Positions 1 through 7,832 of a stretch of DNA of 64,000 bases are shown here, in pieces (the first letter of the stretch is position 1; every line of letters starts with the position of its first letter). Position numbers and translations under genes: made by a program. The stretch covers positions 69,772 through 133,771 of the forward strand of contig NZ_QVML01000007.1 in the NCBI RefSeq assembly GCF_010501015.1. Direction: 5' to 3'. The DNA comes from Bacteroides sp. 214 (GTDB taxonomy: Bacteria; Bacteroidota; Bacteroidia; Bacteroidales; Bacteroidaceae). The notes beneath the pieces are model-generated. The model worked only from the letters and a program-made list of their open reading frames with translations, was not told where the DNA came from and ran no database searches.

Positions 1-28
1 AGAACTTTTTGCTTGTTGTAGTCACTGT

Positions 29-72
29 CCTGGGGTTTTACCCCAGGCAAAATATGTCAGGCTTTCAGCCTT
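29..72. repeat. Two small stem-loops at the window edge
   Basis: CCTGGGG at 29-35 and CCCCAGG at 41-47 form a perfect 7-bp stem with a TTTTA loop, followed by a weaker AGGC/GCCT stem at 59-71. Paired short hairpins of this kind resemble extragenic palindromes, but only one copy lies in the window and the sequence is cut at position 1. The small open frame crossing it on the plus strand has no other support. Confidence 0.35.
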
Positions 73-102
73 CTGCTTGCAGATATAATTATAAAAAAAG
101 AA

Positions 103-145
103 AGAGGGTGTGTCAAAACGAAGAGATTGACACACTCTCTTTTTT
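103..145 (-). terminator. Bidirectional hairpin terminator after the membrane protein gene
   Basis: The arms AGAGGGTGTGTCAA (about 103-116) and TTGACACACTCTCT (127-140) pair over 14 positions with one imperfect pair. A T-run follows on the plus strand, and an A-run precedes on the plus strand, giving a U-run on the minus-strand transcript. It lies just past the stop of the minus-strand operon that ends at 154. Confidence 0.75.
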
Positions 146-153
146 ATGGTTTA

Positions 154-1116
154 TCACAGAAGTTTTATCAATTCTTCCACTCCAAAGGATAGTGGGATTG
201 GAATGACCATTATAATTCCGCCATAAATGCGATCAGCTATTGGACCGTCGTGTTCTGTTGTAGGCTCTCTTTTATATATTTTCAAATAGATTTTTCTCAA
301 AGGGAATTGAAGTAGCAACATTAACAGAGGGTAGAAAAAAAGAAAATGAAGAGATTTAAACTCATTGCTGCTGTCTAAACAAAAGCCAATCATAAGATAG
401 CCAACACTAATGAGTAGCGATAAGGAATACAATAAATTTATCCTTAATATCTTGTAATCAAGTGCAAGCCAGAGTCCGAGTAAATATCCTGTCCAAGCGA
501 TTGGCTCTATCAATGACTCTTTCATATATGACAGCGTTGGGTGTAAGAGAGCCAAAAGAGCTAAAGCCACAATCACAATGATGCCTACCCCAATCGTGAA
601 TCTTTTTATTGCTTTTATATTACTAATATCCTCCTTTTTATGAAAGATATCGGAAACTTTGATGATTTCAGATTTTTGAAGATTAAGTCCGGTAGGGTAG
701 ACATAATCTTTTTTGTTTTCCACCTTCACTATTTTTCCATCAAGCTCCACCCTGTATTGTGCATTGTTATTGGTTACTACTGATACGCTATATTCAAAAT
801 CATCAGGAGAAACAAAAACAAGCATTGTTTTATTCTTTAAGATATTATTTTCGTCACCAGTAGTGTAACCTGTGATGGTGGTCTTTGAAATATTGATATG
901 CGATGTATTGTTCAAATGGCTGACAAGATGAAAAAACAATCGACTTGTTAATTTTTTGCATATAATAGCGTGTTCTTCTTGCTTTATCTTGTATAGCTCA
1001 AAAGTCACGCCAATGTTCTGTTCGTATTCAAAATATCTCTCAAGATATTCCATTACTGCTTTTTTTACAGCAGTATACGTACAGCCGTTAATTAGAATGA
1101 GGTTGTCTGTTATCAT
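154..1116 (-). CDS. Hypothetical polytopic membrane protein
   Basis: This 320-residue protein has a soluble N-terminal half (about residues 1-170) and a C-terminal half with about five hydrophobic segments, starting near IGVGIIVIVALALLALL and ending in a hydrophobic stretch near GGIIMVIPIPLSFG. No signal peptide, catalytic motif or family signature was recognised. It is the last gene of a minus-strand operon, starting 4 bp after the DUF4919-like gene and followed by a hairpin terminator. The shared transcript with a radical SAM enzyme suggests a role in the same process, for example export or anchoring, but that is context only. Confidence 0.6.
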   Translation of the reverse strand: MITDNLILINGCTYTAVKKAVMEYLERYFEYEQNIGVTFELYKIKQEEHAIICKKLTSRLFFHLVSHLNNTSHINISKTTITGYTTGDENNILKNKTMLVFVSPDDFEYSVSVVTNNNAQYRVELDGKIVKVENKKDYVYPTGLNLQKSEIIKVSDIFHKKEDISNIKAIKRFTIGVGIIVIVALALLALLHPTLSYMKESLIEPIAWTGYLLGLWLALDYKILRINLLYSLSLLISVGYLMIGFCLDSSNEFKSLHFLFFYPLLMLLLQFPLRKIYLKIYKREPTTEHDGPIADRIYGGIIMVIPIPLSFGVEELIKLL

Positions 1117-1120
1117 GTTT

Positions 1121-1804
1121 CTATAAGGGAGGGAGGCTATCCATTAACTCTTGTTGTCTTATTAGCTTTCTCGAAATATCAAAATAGACTTCTTTCACTT
1201 GATAATAATTACTTGGTTTGATTTCAAATTTGTCACAGAAATCTTCTGTCAAAGCTTGACTGTAAATCTCTGATATCTCGAAATAATCATATAGAACACT
1301 ATACTCATCTGAAACATATATTACTTTAAAGCTGGTTTCACAGCTTAATCCATTTCCACTATAAACTATCGCTTTTCTTAAACCTCTAAACCTATTTTGA
1401 TATTTTTTCCATTCAGATTCAGGTTTGTTTAATTTAAAGAGAGCATATCCCATACAATCATTGGCTTTCAAACTGACAGGATTTCTTTTCAATATGTTCT
1501 CGCATTCCACAATCAGCTTATTATAATCTTCATCTTTCATAATCTCCGATAGTATCCTTTCATCAGGTTGATTTTTTATATAATCGTCTTGAAAACTAAA
1601 TCCATAATATATTAAAGCATATTCTTCCAAAGTCAATGATTCATCGAAGTTATTAAACCTTTGCAATAACTTAGGGTAAAAATACTCTGATTCTTTATTC
1701 TCTACTGTTTTTTTAATTTCGCCATAATCAACAGATAACTCGTTTTGAGCTGTTGCAAACTGAATACTTGATAATAAGATCAATCCGATTAAATAGTTTT
1801 TCAT
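1121..1804 (-). CDS. Secreted DUF4919-like protein
   Basis: The 227-residue product starts with a clear signal peptide (MKNYLIGLILLSSIQFATAQ), so the mature protein is probably periplasmic. The pattern of LTLEEYALIYYGF followed by a helical, TPR-like middle (residues about 90-140, with NPVSLKANDCMGYALF) matches my memory of the DUF4919 family of Bacteroidales, whose function is unknown. It lies 24 bp downstream of the radical SAM gene and 4 bp upstream of the membrane protein gene, so it is almost certainly cotranscribed. Family assignment is by recall of sequence style; presence of a secreted helical protein is seen directly. Confidence 0.65.
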   Translation of the reverse strand: MKNYLIGLILLSSIQFATAQNELSVDYGEIKKTVENKESEYFYPKLLQRFNNFDESLTLEEYALIYYGFSFQDDYIKNQPDERILSEIMKDEDYNKLIVECENILKRNPVSLKANDCMGYALFKLNKPESEWKKYQNRFRGLRKAIVYSGNGLSCETSFKVIYVSDEYSVLYDYFEISEIYSQALTEDFCDKFEIKPSNYYQVKEVYFDISRKLIRQQELMDSLPPL

Positions 1805-1828
1805 ACGCTTTATCTCCTTTTTTTGTTT

Positions 1829-2950
1829 TTAATTATTCAGATCTTCAATCATTGACAAAATGGGGTAAACTGCGTTGTAGTGTTTTTGTATGAACATTGG
1901 CGACGCTTTCTTAAACAACCTTTCGCCTAATTTATCTACTATTGGTATTAAAATTCTCTCTGTCTCACAAATCACAGGTGAAACCTGATTTATTTTTCCG
2001 GTTAACTGCCAACTTAAACAACTGCATTTGTTGTTACAACGTGGGTTGTAATCGCATTTCAGGCAGCTCTCCATTTTAGTTTTTGATTCCTGATAAAGTT
2101 GATTTTGCATTTCGCGGTCAATTCCTTTGGTAACCGACCCAATGGCATATTTTTTATTTGAAACTCCATCTTTTACAAATTGCACACAAGGATAAACTAG
2201 TCCGTCGAAAGCGACAGAAATTTGTGTCTTTGCTAAATGGCACTGATAACATTCAAAGTTGTTTTTGCGAATATGGCTGGCCAACTTCATTTCAAAGGGC
2301 GAGAAATAGAACTTCTTTTCGTTTAAAATATATGTTTCGTAGATTTTAGAGATACGTTTGTATTGTCGTTTTAATTCTTTGAGTGACAAATCGTTCCAAT
2401 TCTTTGAGGAAAAATCAAGCGAAACAATGATGTATTTGAAGCCTTTTTTTAGTAGATATTCAACAGAGTCTGCATAATGTATAAGTGTTTCGGGTGAAAC
2501 TGTCATTAAAACTTTGGCGTAAGGTTGATAATGTAACAGTAAATCAATTTTATCGCTCAGAACTCCGAATGTAGCGTCTCCATTAGGGAATTTACGAAAG
2601 GTGTTGTGTGCCTGTTCATTGCCGTCAATACTAATGGAGACTTGCAAATTTACTTTGTTTGCATATTCTAGAAAATCGCTGTCAAGCAAAATTCCATTTG
2701 TGGTTACTTTATAATGGAAATAGCCAGATTTCGTGCGGCTATATTCAATAGTTTCACGTATTAAATCCTTTTTCAGAAGCGGTTCACCTCCGAAAAATAT
2801 AATACCCGTATTAATCGGATAGTTTTCGGAGATAAAATCAATACACTCAAAAGCCGTTTGTTGCGACATGTCATTTCGACCTGTTGGTGGCGAGTAGCAG
2901 TATTGACAATTCAAGTTGCAACCTGTTGTGATGTGTAGAGTAACGTGCAT
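1829..2950 (-). CDS. Radical SAM/SPASM-type peptide-modifying enzyme
   Basis: This 373-residue protein opens with the 4Fe-4S motif CNLNCQYC (Cys11, Cys15, Cys18) and continues with the SAM-binding FFGGEPLL motif near residue 53. The C-terminal part is cysteine-rich: CYQCHLAKT, then YPCVQF, then CLKCDYNPRCNNKCSC near residues 290-310, the arrangement of a SPASM or twitch auxiliary cluster domain. Such enzymes modify ribosomally made peptides or activate sulfatases; sulfatase maturases are less likely because no sulfatase is nearby. The start codon overlaps by one base the stop of the upstream split gene, implying translational coupling. The upstream gene carries a Gly/Cys motif and is the obvious candidate substrate or partner. 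Confidence 0.85.
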   Translation of the reverse strand: MHVTLHITTGCNLNCQYCYSPPTGRNDMSQQTAFECIDFISENYPINTGIIFFGGEPLLKKDLIRETIEYSRTKSGYFHYKVTTNGILLDSDFLEYANKVNLQVSISIDGNEQAHNTFRKFPNGDATFGVLSDKIDLLLHYQPYAKVLMTVSPETLIHYADSVEYLLKKGFKYIIVSLDFSSKNWNDLSLKELKRQYKRISKIYETYILNEKKFYFSPFEMKLASHIRKNNFECYQCHLAKTQISVAFDGLVYPCVQFVKDGVSNKKYAIGSVTKGIDREMQNQLYQESKTKMESCLKCDYNPRCNNKCSCLSWQLTGKINQVSPVICETERILIPIVDKLGERLFKKASPMFIQKHYNAVYPILSMIEDLNN

Positions 2951-3390
2951 TATTTTATTGCTATATTATTTGTTTTGAGCCACTTGATAAAATCATCAAC
3001 TTGTGCTAGCAATAAGTTCTTTGCTTCTTTTTTGGCCTCTTCCCAATTGTTTTCTTTTTCATAGTTAATTGTTACAACTGGGTCGTAAAAAACTACAGCA
3101 TTTGTTCTTTTCTGCTTTTTTAGCTCTTGATTGATGATTTCAGCAGCTTGTTTGAGGTTGTAGGCCGAAACGCTGGACCAACAATCATCATTCTTAAATT
3201 TATCGTGATCGCTGGTTGAAATGAATTGGATTGCCCACTTTGACTTTAAACTGTAAGCGTCCATTTTCAATTCAATGTTTGTTTTTCCTTTTTGCTTATC
3301 GCACTCATTGGCAATAGGTAAAACATTAAATGAAAATGAGGGAGTGTTTTCTCTACTGAAGTTATATCCTTCGGCTTTTAGCTTGTCCAA
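2950..3390 (-). CDS. C-terminal half of a split radical-SAM partner protein
   Basis: This 146-residue frame reads from LDKLKAEGYNF to DFIKWLKTNN. Without its ATG the same frame continues upstream as PPVFISEDEAIKIILDKLKAEGY, which is the natural extension of the preceding gene past GATGCIVMS. The proper frame is restored if one base is added near 3429-3431 (TCTCGCCA read as TCTCCGCCA). The stretch ending in VVFYDPVV, then a lysine-rich helix and a QVDDFIKWLK tail is reminiscent of a widespread unnamed family seen beside radical SAM genes. The intact gene would encode about 270 residues. Whether this half is translated from its internal ATG is unknown. Confidence 0.55.
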   Translation of the reverse strand: MDKLKAEGYNFSRENTPSFSFNVLPIANECDKQKGKTNIELKMDAYSLKSKWAIQFISTSDHDKFKNDDCWSSVSAYNLKQAAEIINQELKKQKRTNAVVFYDPVVTINYEKENNWEEAKKEAKNLLLAQVDDFIKWLKTNNIAIK

Positions 3391-3761
3391 AATGATTTTA
3401 ATAGCTTCATCTTCCGATATAAAAACTGGCGAGACATAACAATACAGCCTGTTGCTCCACGACCCTCCCCATGTGCAAATACTGGGGCAACATTAGTAAC
3501 AATGTTGTTATCTCTTTCTTTTTCTTGTGGTTTGTTTGTTGTCTCTTGTGCAACTACGGTGGTTTTTATGGTGTTTTCACTTTCCTTTGCTGTAGCTACA
3601 TCATTACCCGAAAGTAAAAATGCCGCAAGTGATGTCGTTACGAATCGGTTCTTAAGCCAACTGTTAGGAATGTTTCGCGACAACAATTCTGGGTGCTTTA
3701 CGAACAGCTCAATAGTGGGGTAGTTGGGCTGCCGACTGTTGTTTACTGATTTAATTTCCAT
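3378..3761 (-). CDS. N-terminal half of a split radical-SAM partner protein
   Basis: The 127-residue frame begins MEIKSVNNSRQPNYPT, has a helical leader-like region (IELFVKHPELLSRNIPNSW), a short hydrophobic patch (TSLAAFLLSG), a Thr/Lys-rich linker and then HGEGRGATGCIVMS. The residues after that motif (RQFLYRKMKLL) look out of frame: the neighbouring frame instead gives PPVFISEDEA, which fits the family. The Gly-rich Cys-containing core is a plausible site for modification or cluster binding by the adjacent radical SAM enzyme. A Bacteroidota promoter box lies at 3860-3867, about 100 bp upstream. The disruption may be a real mutation or a sequencing indel. Confidence 0.6.
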   Translation of the reverse strand: MEIKSVNNSRQPNYPTIELFVKHPELLSRNIPNSWLKNRFVTTSLAAFLLSGNDVATAKESENTIKTTVVAQETTNKPQEKERDNNIVTNVAPVFAHGEGRGATGCIVMSRQFLYRKMKLLKSFWTS

Positions 3762-3859
3762 AATTGTTCAATTTTTGTTTTTTCAATATAAAGCTGTCAT
3801 TGAATGGCTTTTTGTGATAAAGAATAATATCAAATTGTCATTCCTTTTGGCGTTTTATA

Positions 3860-3867
3860 CAAAGATA
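3860..3867 (-). promoter_or_regulatory. -7 promoter box of the radical SAM operon
   Basis: The minus strand reads TATCTTTG here, matching the Bacteroidota -7 consensus TAnnTTTG, about 100 bp upstream of the first start codon at 3761. No convincing TTTG at -33 was found. Confidence 0.6.
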
Positions 3868-3967
3868 GCACTTCCCATGAAAAATAGAAGGAATAGTACC
3901 TGTATTTCTAAAAACATACAAACTAATTATCAGGGGAAACCGAATTCATCAATAAGCAATGAAAAAG

Positions 3968-4037
3968 GTCAACCCTATTTATAACTAAGTATAAACCGAG
4001 TCAACCAACTCTATTAATAAGACTGAAAGTAGTCAAC
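3968..4037. repeat. Three GTCAAC words spaced 32 bp
   Basis: GTCAAC begins at 3968, 4000 and 4032. The first two units also share a TAAG at the same internal offset, so the 32-bp register is more than a chance hexamer match, though the third unit is degenerate. Confidence 0.4.
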
Positions 4038-4090
4038 TAAAAACGTTAACATACACTTCACCGATATTTTTCACGTATTGTTATAAATTT

Positions 4091-4178
4091 CTCACCATGT
4101 TGAGAACAAATACTCGACTTGGCGAGAAACTATTCTCAACATGGTGAGTATTTATTCTCATCACGTAGATTTGCTTTG
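4091..4178. repeat. 22-bp periodic dyad array (locus A)
   Basis: CTC triplets begin exactly at 4091, 4113, 4135 and 4157. The first three units each contain a 14-bp dyad of the form CTC-N8-GAG (CTCACCATGTTGAG, CTCGACTTGGCGAG, CTCAACATGGTGAG) followed by an 8-bp A/T-rich spacer. Units one and three are also inverted copies of each other over 15 bp (4091-4105 with 4134-4148). The fourth unit is degenerate. Confidence 0.8.
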
Positions 4179-4232
4179 AGAAATTTGTTTGTCCTTTTCA
4201 ATGATTTTTAGTGTTTTTCTCTGCTATATTTA

Positions 4233-4240
4233 TATCTTTG
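4233..4240 (+). promoter_or_regulatory. -7 promoter box of the hexosaminidase gene
   Basis: TATCTTTG matches TAnnTTTG and lies 33 bp upstream of the ATG at 4274. Only T-rich sequence is found around -33. Confidence 0.65.
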
Positions 4241-4273
4241 TTTTGCAATACATAACCATTTAAATTAAAATCC

Positions 4274-6634
4274 ATGAAAACAGCACCCATCATTTTCTTA
4301 ATCGCATTGATGCTCGGGGCATTGATATCTTGCAGCCCGACTAATGTAACTCCTAAAGTCTATAACGAAGGAATAAACGTAACTCCTATGCCTATGGAGT
4401 TGACACTTCTCGAAGGTCGTTTTGCTTTGTCGGCAAAGACGGTTTTTGTTACTGCTGATGCCGATGCAGGAAAGGTAGCAGCTTACTTTGCCGATAAAAT
4501 GAAGAAATCTACAGGCTTGAAAATCGGTATTGTTACCGAAAAGCCTGCATCCAATTACATTGACCTGCAATTAACCGACGATGTTGATGTAAACAATGAA
4601 GGCTACTTGCTTGATGTAACTTCACAAACGATTGACTTAAAAGCCCGAACTCCACAAGGACTTTTTTATGCTATGCAAACAGTGATGCAGTTGTTACCGG
4701 CAGAGATAGAAAGTACGGTAATAGTAAAGAATATGGCGTGGACAATTCCGGCGGTAAGTATCAAAGATGAACCGCGTTTTGGATATCGTGGCATGCACCT
4801 CGATGTATGTCGCCACTTTGCCGATATAGACTTCCTCAAGAAAAAGCTCGATTTGTTGGCAATGTTTAAAGTAAATAAATTCCATTGGCATCTCACCGAA
4901 GATCAAGCATGGCGTATTGAAATAAAGAAATATCCCAAGTTGACCGAGGTAGGAGCCAAGCGTGTAGAGGGCGAAGGAAATACTTACGGACCATTTTTCT
5001 ATACACAAGAACAGGTTAAAGAAGTAGTTGCATATGCCAAAGAACGTTTTATTGAAGTTATACCCGAAATAGAATTGCCCGGACATGCTGTGGCTGCGAT
5101 TGCCGGCTATCCCGAACTCTCTTGTACAGGCAAAGATATTGAAGTGCGCAACTATTGGGGTATATCCAACGACGTGTACTGTGCCGGGAATGAAGCGACA
5201 TTCTCTTTCCTCGAAGATGTGTTGACTGAGGTTATTCCACTTTTTGAGAGTGATTATTTCCATATTGGAGGCGATGAATCTCCTAAAAGACGCTGGAAGG
5301 AGTGTCCTAAATGCCAGGCACGCATACGTTCACTCGGACTGAAAAAAGACAAAGAACACTCGGCGGAAGAGAAATTGCAAAGCTACTTTGTACAACGCAT
5401 TGAGAAGTTTCTGCTAACGAAGAATAAGAAAATGATAGGCTGGGACGAGATTTTGGAAGGAGGCTTGGCACCAACGGCTACTGTTATGAGTTGGCGAGGT
5501 GAAAGAGGTGGTATTGCTGCCGCCAATATGGGGCACGATGTTATTATGACACCCGGAGGAACGATGTACTTGGATAAATATCAGGGAGATCTTAAATTAT
5601 CCTTAGTGACTATCGGTGGCTACTTACCACTCGAGAAAGTGTACAGCTATGAACCAATTCCCGATGCTATAGAAAAGGATAAGAGGCATCACATACTGGG
5701 TGCACAGTGCAATATGTGGAATGAATATAACTACACTACAGATGATATGGAGTACGACCTTTATCCGCGTCTCATTGCTGTGGGAGAGCTAAATTGGACA
5801 CCGAAAGAAAAAAAGGACTATAACGATTTCGAGCGGCGCATAGAGAATCAACGGGTACGGCTGGATATGCACAATGTGAACTACTACATTCCTCTGCCCG
5901 AACAAGAGGGAGCGCCTTCTTGTAACTTTATTGCTTTTACCGAAAAAACTACGTTGTCATTCAAAACCACTGAACCGGTAACGATGGTGTACACTACCGA
6001 TGGTAGCGAACCTACTGCTTCTTCTTCTGTTTATGCCGAACCGCTTACTTTTGCTGAAAACACTACGCTGAAGATTCGCTCTGTGTTACTATCGGGTAAA
6101 ATGAGTCGTGTACGTACCATTACTCTTGAGAAGCAAACCTATGCTCCGTCTGTAGAAAAACCAGCTACTGCTGCTGCCGGACTGAAAGCGGAATATTTTC
6201 GTGGAAATGTGTTGAGTGTAGCTGCCCTTGAAGGTAAACAGCCCGACGAAATGGAATATGTAGCTTCTCCGCAACAATCAAAATACCGGGTATTCAGCTA
6301 TGGCGAGGTGTATGATAAAGATTTTGTGTCGACTGTGCTTACAGGATACGTCAATATTCCCGAAGATGGTGTTTATTACTTCAATACCGACTATGAATTT
6401 TGGCTTAATGGACAGCTCTTTATTTCCAATGAGCAAAAAGACCTTGGCACTGCTCGCCGATTTTCGCGCAATGACAAATCTATAGCTCTGGCAAAAGGGT
6501 ATCACTCAATTAAACTACTTCGTCTAGGAGCAACTTTTGGCGGGTGGCCTACGCAATGGAATGCTATAATGCTGTCTGTTCGCAAAGAAGGTGAAACAGC
6601 ATTTAGGATATTGGAAGCGGAAGATTTCAACTAA
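4274..6634 (+). CDS. GH20 beta-N-acetylhexosaminidase lipoprotein
   Basis: This 786-residue enzyme removes terminal beta-linked GlcNAc or GalNAc from glycans. Residues 1-20 are a lipoprotein signal ending in ALISC (Cys20), so it is probably anchored in the outer membrane. An N-terminal GH20b-like domain (about 35-165) precedes the catalytic barrel, with FGYRGMHLDVCRHF, KFHWHLTEDQAWR and the hallmark HIGGDE (Asp334-Glu335, the substrate-assisted catalytic pair). After the barrel come a chitobiase-type C-terminal domain (YTTDGSEPTASSSVY) and a PA14-like carbohydrate-binding domain (AEYFRGN through LWLNGQ-like FWLNGQLF) up to the C terminus. No SusC/D genes are adjacent, so the substrate is not clear from context. 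Confidence 0.93.
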   Translation: MKTAPIIFLIALMLGALISCSPTNVTPKVYNEGINVTPMPMELTLLEGRFALSAKTVFVTADADAGKVAAYFADKMKKSTGLKIGIVTEKPASNYIDLQLTDDVDVNNEGYLLDVTSQTIDLKARTPQGLFYAMQTVMQLLPAEIESTVIVKNMAWTIPAVSIKDEPRFGYRGMHLDVCRHFADIDFLKKKLDLLAMFKVNKFHWHLTEDQAWRIEIKKYPKLTEVGAKRVEGEGNTYGPFFYTQEQVKEVVAYAKERFIEVIPEIELPGHAVAAIAGYPELSCTGKDIEVRNYWGISNDVYCAGNEATFSFLEDVLTEVIPLFESDYFHIGGDESPKRRWKECPKCQARIRSLGLKKDKEHSAEEKLQSYFVQRIEKFLLTKNKKMIGWDEILEGGLAPTATVMSWRGERGGIAAANMGHDVIMTPGGTMYLDKYQGDLKLSLVTIGGYLPLEKVYSYEPIPDAIEKDKRHHILGAQCNMWNEYNYTTDDMEYDLYPRLIAVGELNWTPKEKKDYNDFERRIENQRVRLDMHNVNYYIPLPEQEGAPSCNFIAFTEKTTLSFKTTEPVTMVYTTDGSEPTASSSVYAEPLTFAENTTLKIRSVLLSGKMSRVRTITLEKQTYAPSVEKPATAAAGLKAEYFRGNVLSVAALEGKQPDEMEYVASPQQSKYRVFSYGEVYDKDFVSTVLTGYVNIPEDGVYYFNTDYEFWLNGQLFISNEQKDLGTARRFSRNDKSIALAKGYHSIKLLRLGATFGGWPTQWNAIMLSVRKEGETAFRILEAEDFN

Positions 6635-6656
6635 TTTGAGGCTTTACTTTCATACG

Positions 6657-6723
6657 AAATGAGGTTCATTTTTCCGAAAAATGAACCTCATTTTTTGGAT
6701 AAGTGAACCTTGCTTTTGCTGAA
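6657..6723 (+). repeat. 22-bp periodic repeat with terminator hairpin (locus B)
   Basis: The arms 6657-6673 and 6677-6693 form a perfect 17-bp stem with a 3-nt CCG loop followed by TTTTTT, a strong terminator for the hexosaminidase gene. The two arms are also successive units of an array: TGAGGTT at 6660, TGAACCT at 6682 and TGAACCT at 6704, exactly 22 bp apart. Later copies (ATGAACTAATTCA near 6741) are out of register. Confidence 0.8.
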
Positions 6724-6788
6724 TGGTCTGCATACAGAAAATGAACTAATTCACTTTGCTGTTGTTCTATAGTAAAAGCAAATAAAAC

Positions 6789-7832
6789 ATGAACCTATCC
6801 AAACGATATTATTACTATATCTTACTGTTGTTGACCTTGTTTTCCCTTGTGGATTGCTCGTCTGATGACAAGAGTGCAAGTGAAGAACTTACTATGCCTA
6901 TCGATACACTCACGTTAGATATTATTCCTACTACTCCTGAAACTCGCAAGCAACTCACAGCCGATGATATAATTATCGATAAGCAATTGTTGTATGACCA
7001 ATACACTTTGTCGGATGAGTATCCTTACAAAGATACCGTTCGTCTGTTTCAGTGGGACAAAATTCGCGAAACTCTTGCGAAATTAGAGAATCACCAACCG
7101 CAACCGCAGTTTTGGGGTATTGTTCAAAACCGTAAAAACAAAAACGGTGAAGCCCCGTTGATACGTGATATCAAGCGAAATAAATATAAAAACATAATCG
7201 ATGCTTATGGTGTGGAACGCTATCAGGGTATTCCACTTTTTGCAAGCAAAGATTCTTTAGCTCCCGAACGATACGCGCGAGACGGTGAGTTAGTTCGCAT
7301 CATTAATACTCACGAAACCGATAGTAACCGGCTTATTCAATTGGAATCTGTTTATCGTGGTGGAGAGTGGTTCGTTCCTCACAAGTATGTGAAACTGATT
7401 GATATCCTGCAATATGCTAAAGTGGTGTTTGTAGATAGGGCTAACCAGAATATAGCTGCCCTCGAAAAGGTAGGAGAGGTATGGTTAGTGCGTAGCATGA
7501 ACCCTGCCACAACAGGACAACAGCGTCCGCCGTATCAACAAGAAACTCCACTCGGCATCTTTGTGATGGCAGAAAAGAAGGAGAAAATGTATTACTATAA
7601 AGACGGAACGACGGAAATTGGTGGGTTCTCTCCTTATGCCAGCCGTTTTTGCAACGGAGCATATATACATGGTGTGCCGGTAAATAAACCGGGTACGAAT
7701 ATTATTGAGTATAGCGCATCACTAGGTACTACACCCCGTTCGCATATGTGCGTAAGGAATGCTTCTTCGCACGCAAAGTTTATTTATGATTGGGGGTTGA
7801 TAAATGAAACGCTGGTAGTAGTAATAGAGTAA
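6789..7832 (+). CDS. L,D-transpeptidase (YkuD family) lipoprotein
   Basis: The 347-residue protein has a lipoprotein-like signal (LTLFSLVDC, Cys23) and a C-terminal YkuD catalytic domain. The motif IHGVPVN is followed by SHMCVRNASSHAKF, where Cys321 is the expected nucleophile that forms the acyl-enzyme with the peptidoglycan donor stem. L,D-transpeptidases make 3-3 cross-links or attach proteins to peptidoglycan in the periplasm. The N-terminal half (residues 30-190) has no recognised domain. It stands alone on the plus strand, and its stop abuts the stop of the convergent lptG-like gene with no space between them. Confidence 0.85.
   Translation: MNLSKRYYYYILLLLTLFSLVDCSSDDKSASEELTMPIDTLTLDIIPTTPETRKQLTADDIIIDKQLLYDQYTLSDEYPYKDTVRLFQWDKIRETLAKLENHQPQPQFWGIVQNRKNKNGEAPLIRDIKRNKYKNIIDAYGVERYQGIPLFASKDSLAPERYARDGELVRIINTHETDSNRLIQLESVYRGGEWFVPHKYVKLIDILQYAKVVFVDRANQNIAALEKVGEVWLVRSMNPATTGQQRPPYQQETPLGIFVMAEKKEKMYYYKDGTTEIGGFSPYASRFCNGAYIHGVPVNKPGTNIIEYSASLGTTPRSHMCVRNASSHAKFIYDWGLINETLVVVIE

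Larger units (their letters stand above)
3762..4273. other. 512-bp divergent intergenic region
   Basis: It separates the minus-strand radical SAM operon from the plus-strand hexosaminidase gene. It holds one promoter box for each direction (3860-3867 and 4233-4240), three GTCAAC words 32 bp apart (3968, 4000, 4032), and the 22-bp dyad array at 4091-4178. No convincing coding frame is present. Confidence 0.7.

Noticed and set aside
9-206. Small plus-strand reading frame at the window start
   Set aside because: It runs across a hairpin and a terminator, with no start signal or family match.
3378-3761. Programmed frameshift between the two halves
   Set aside because: No slippery homopolymer is present at 3429-3431; a simple deletion or sequencing error fits better, though not ruled out.
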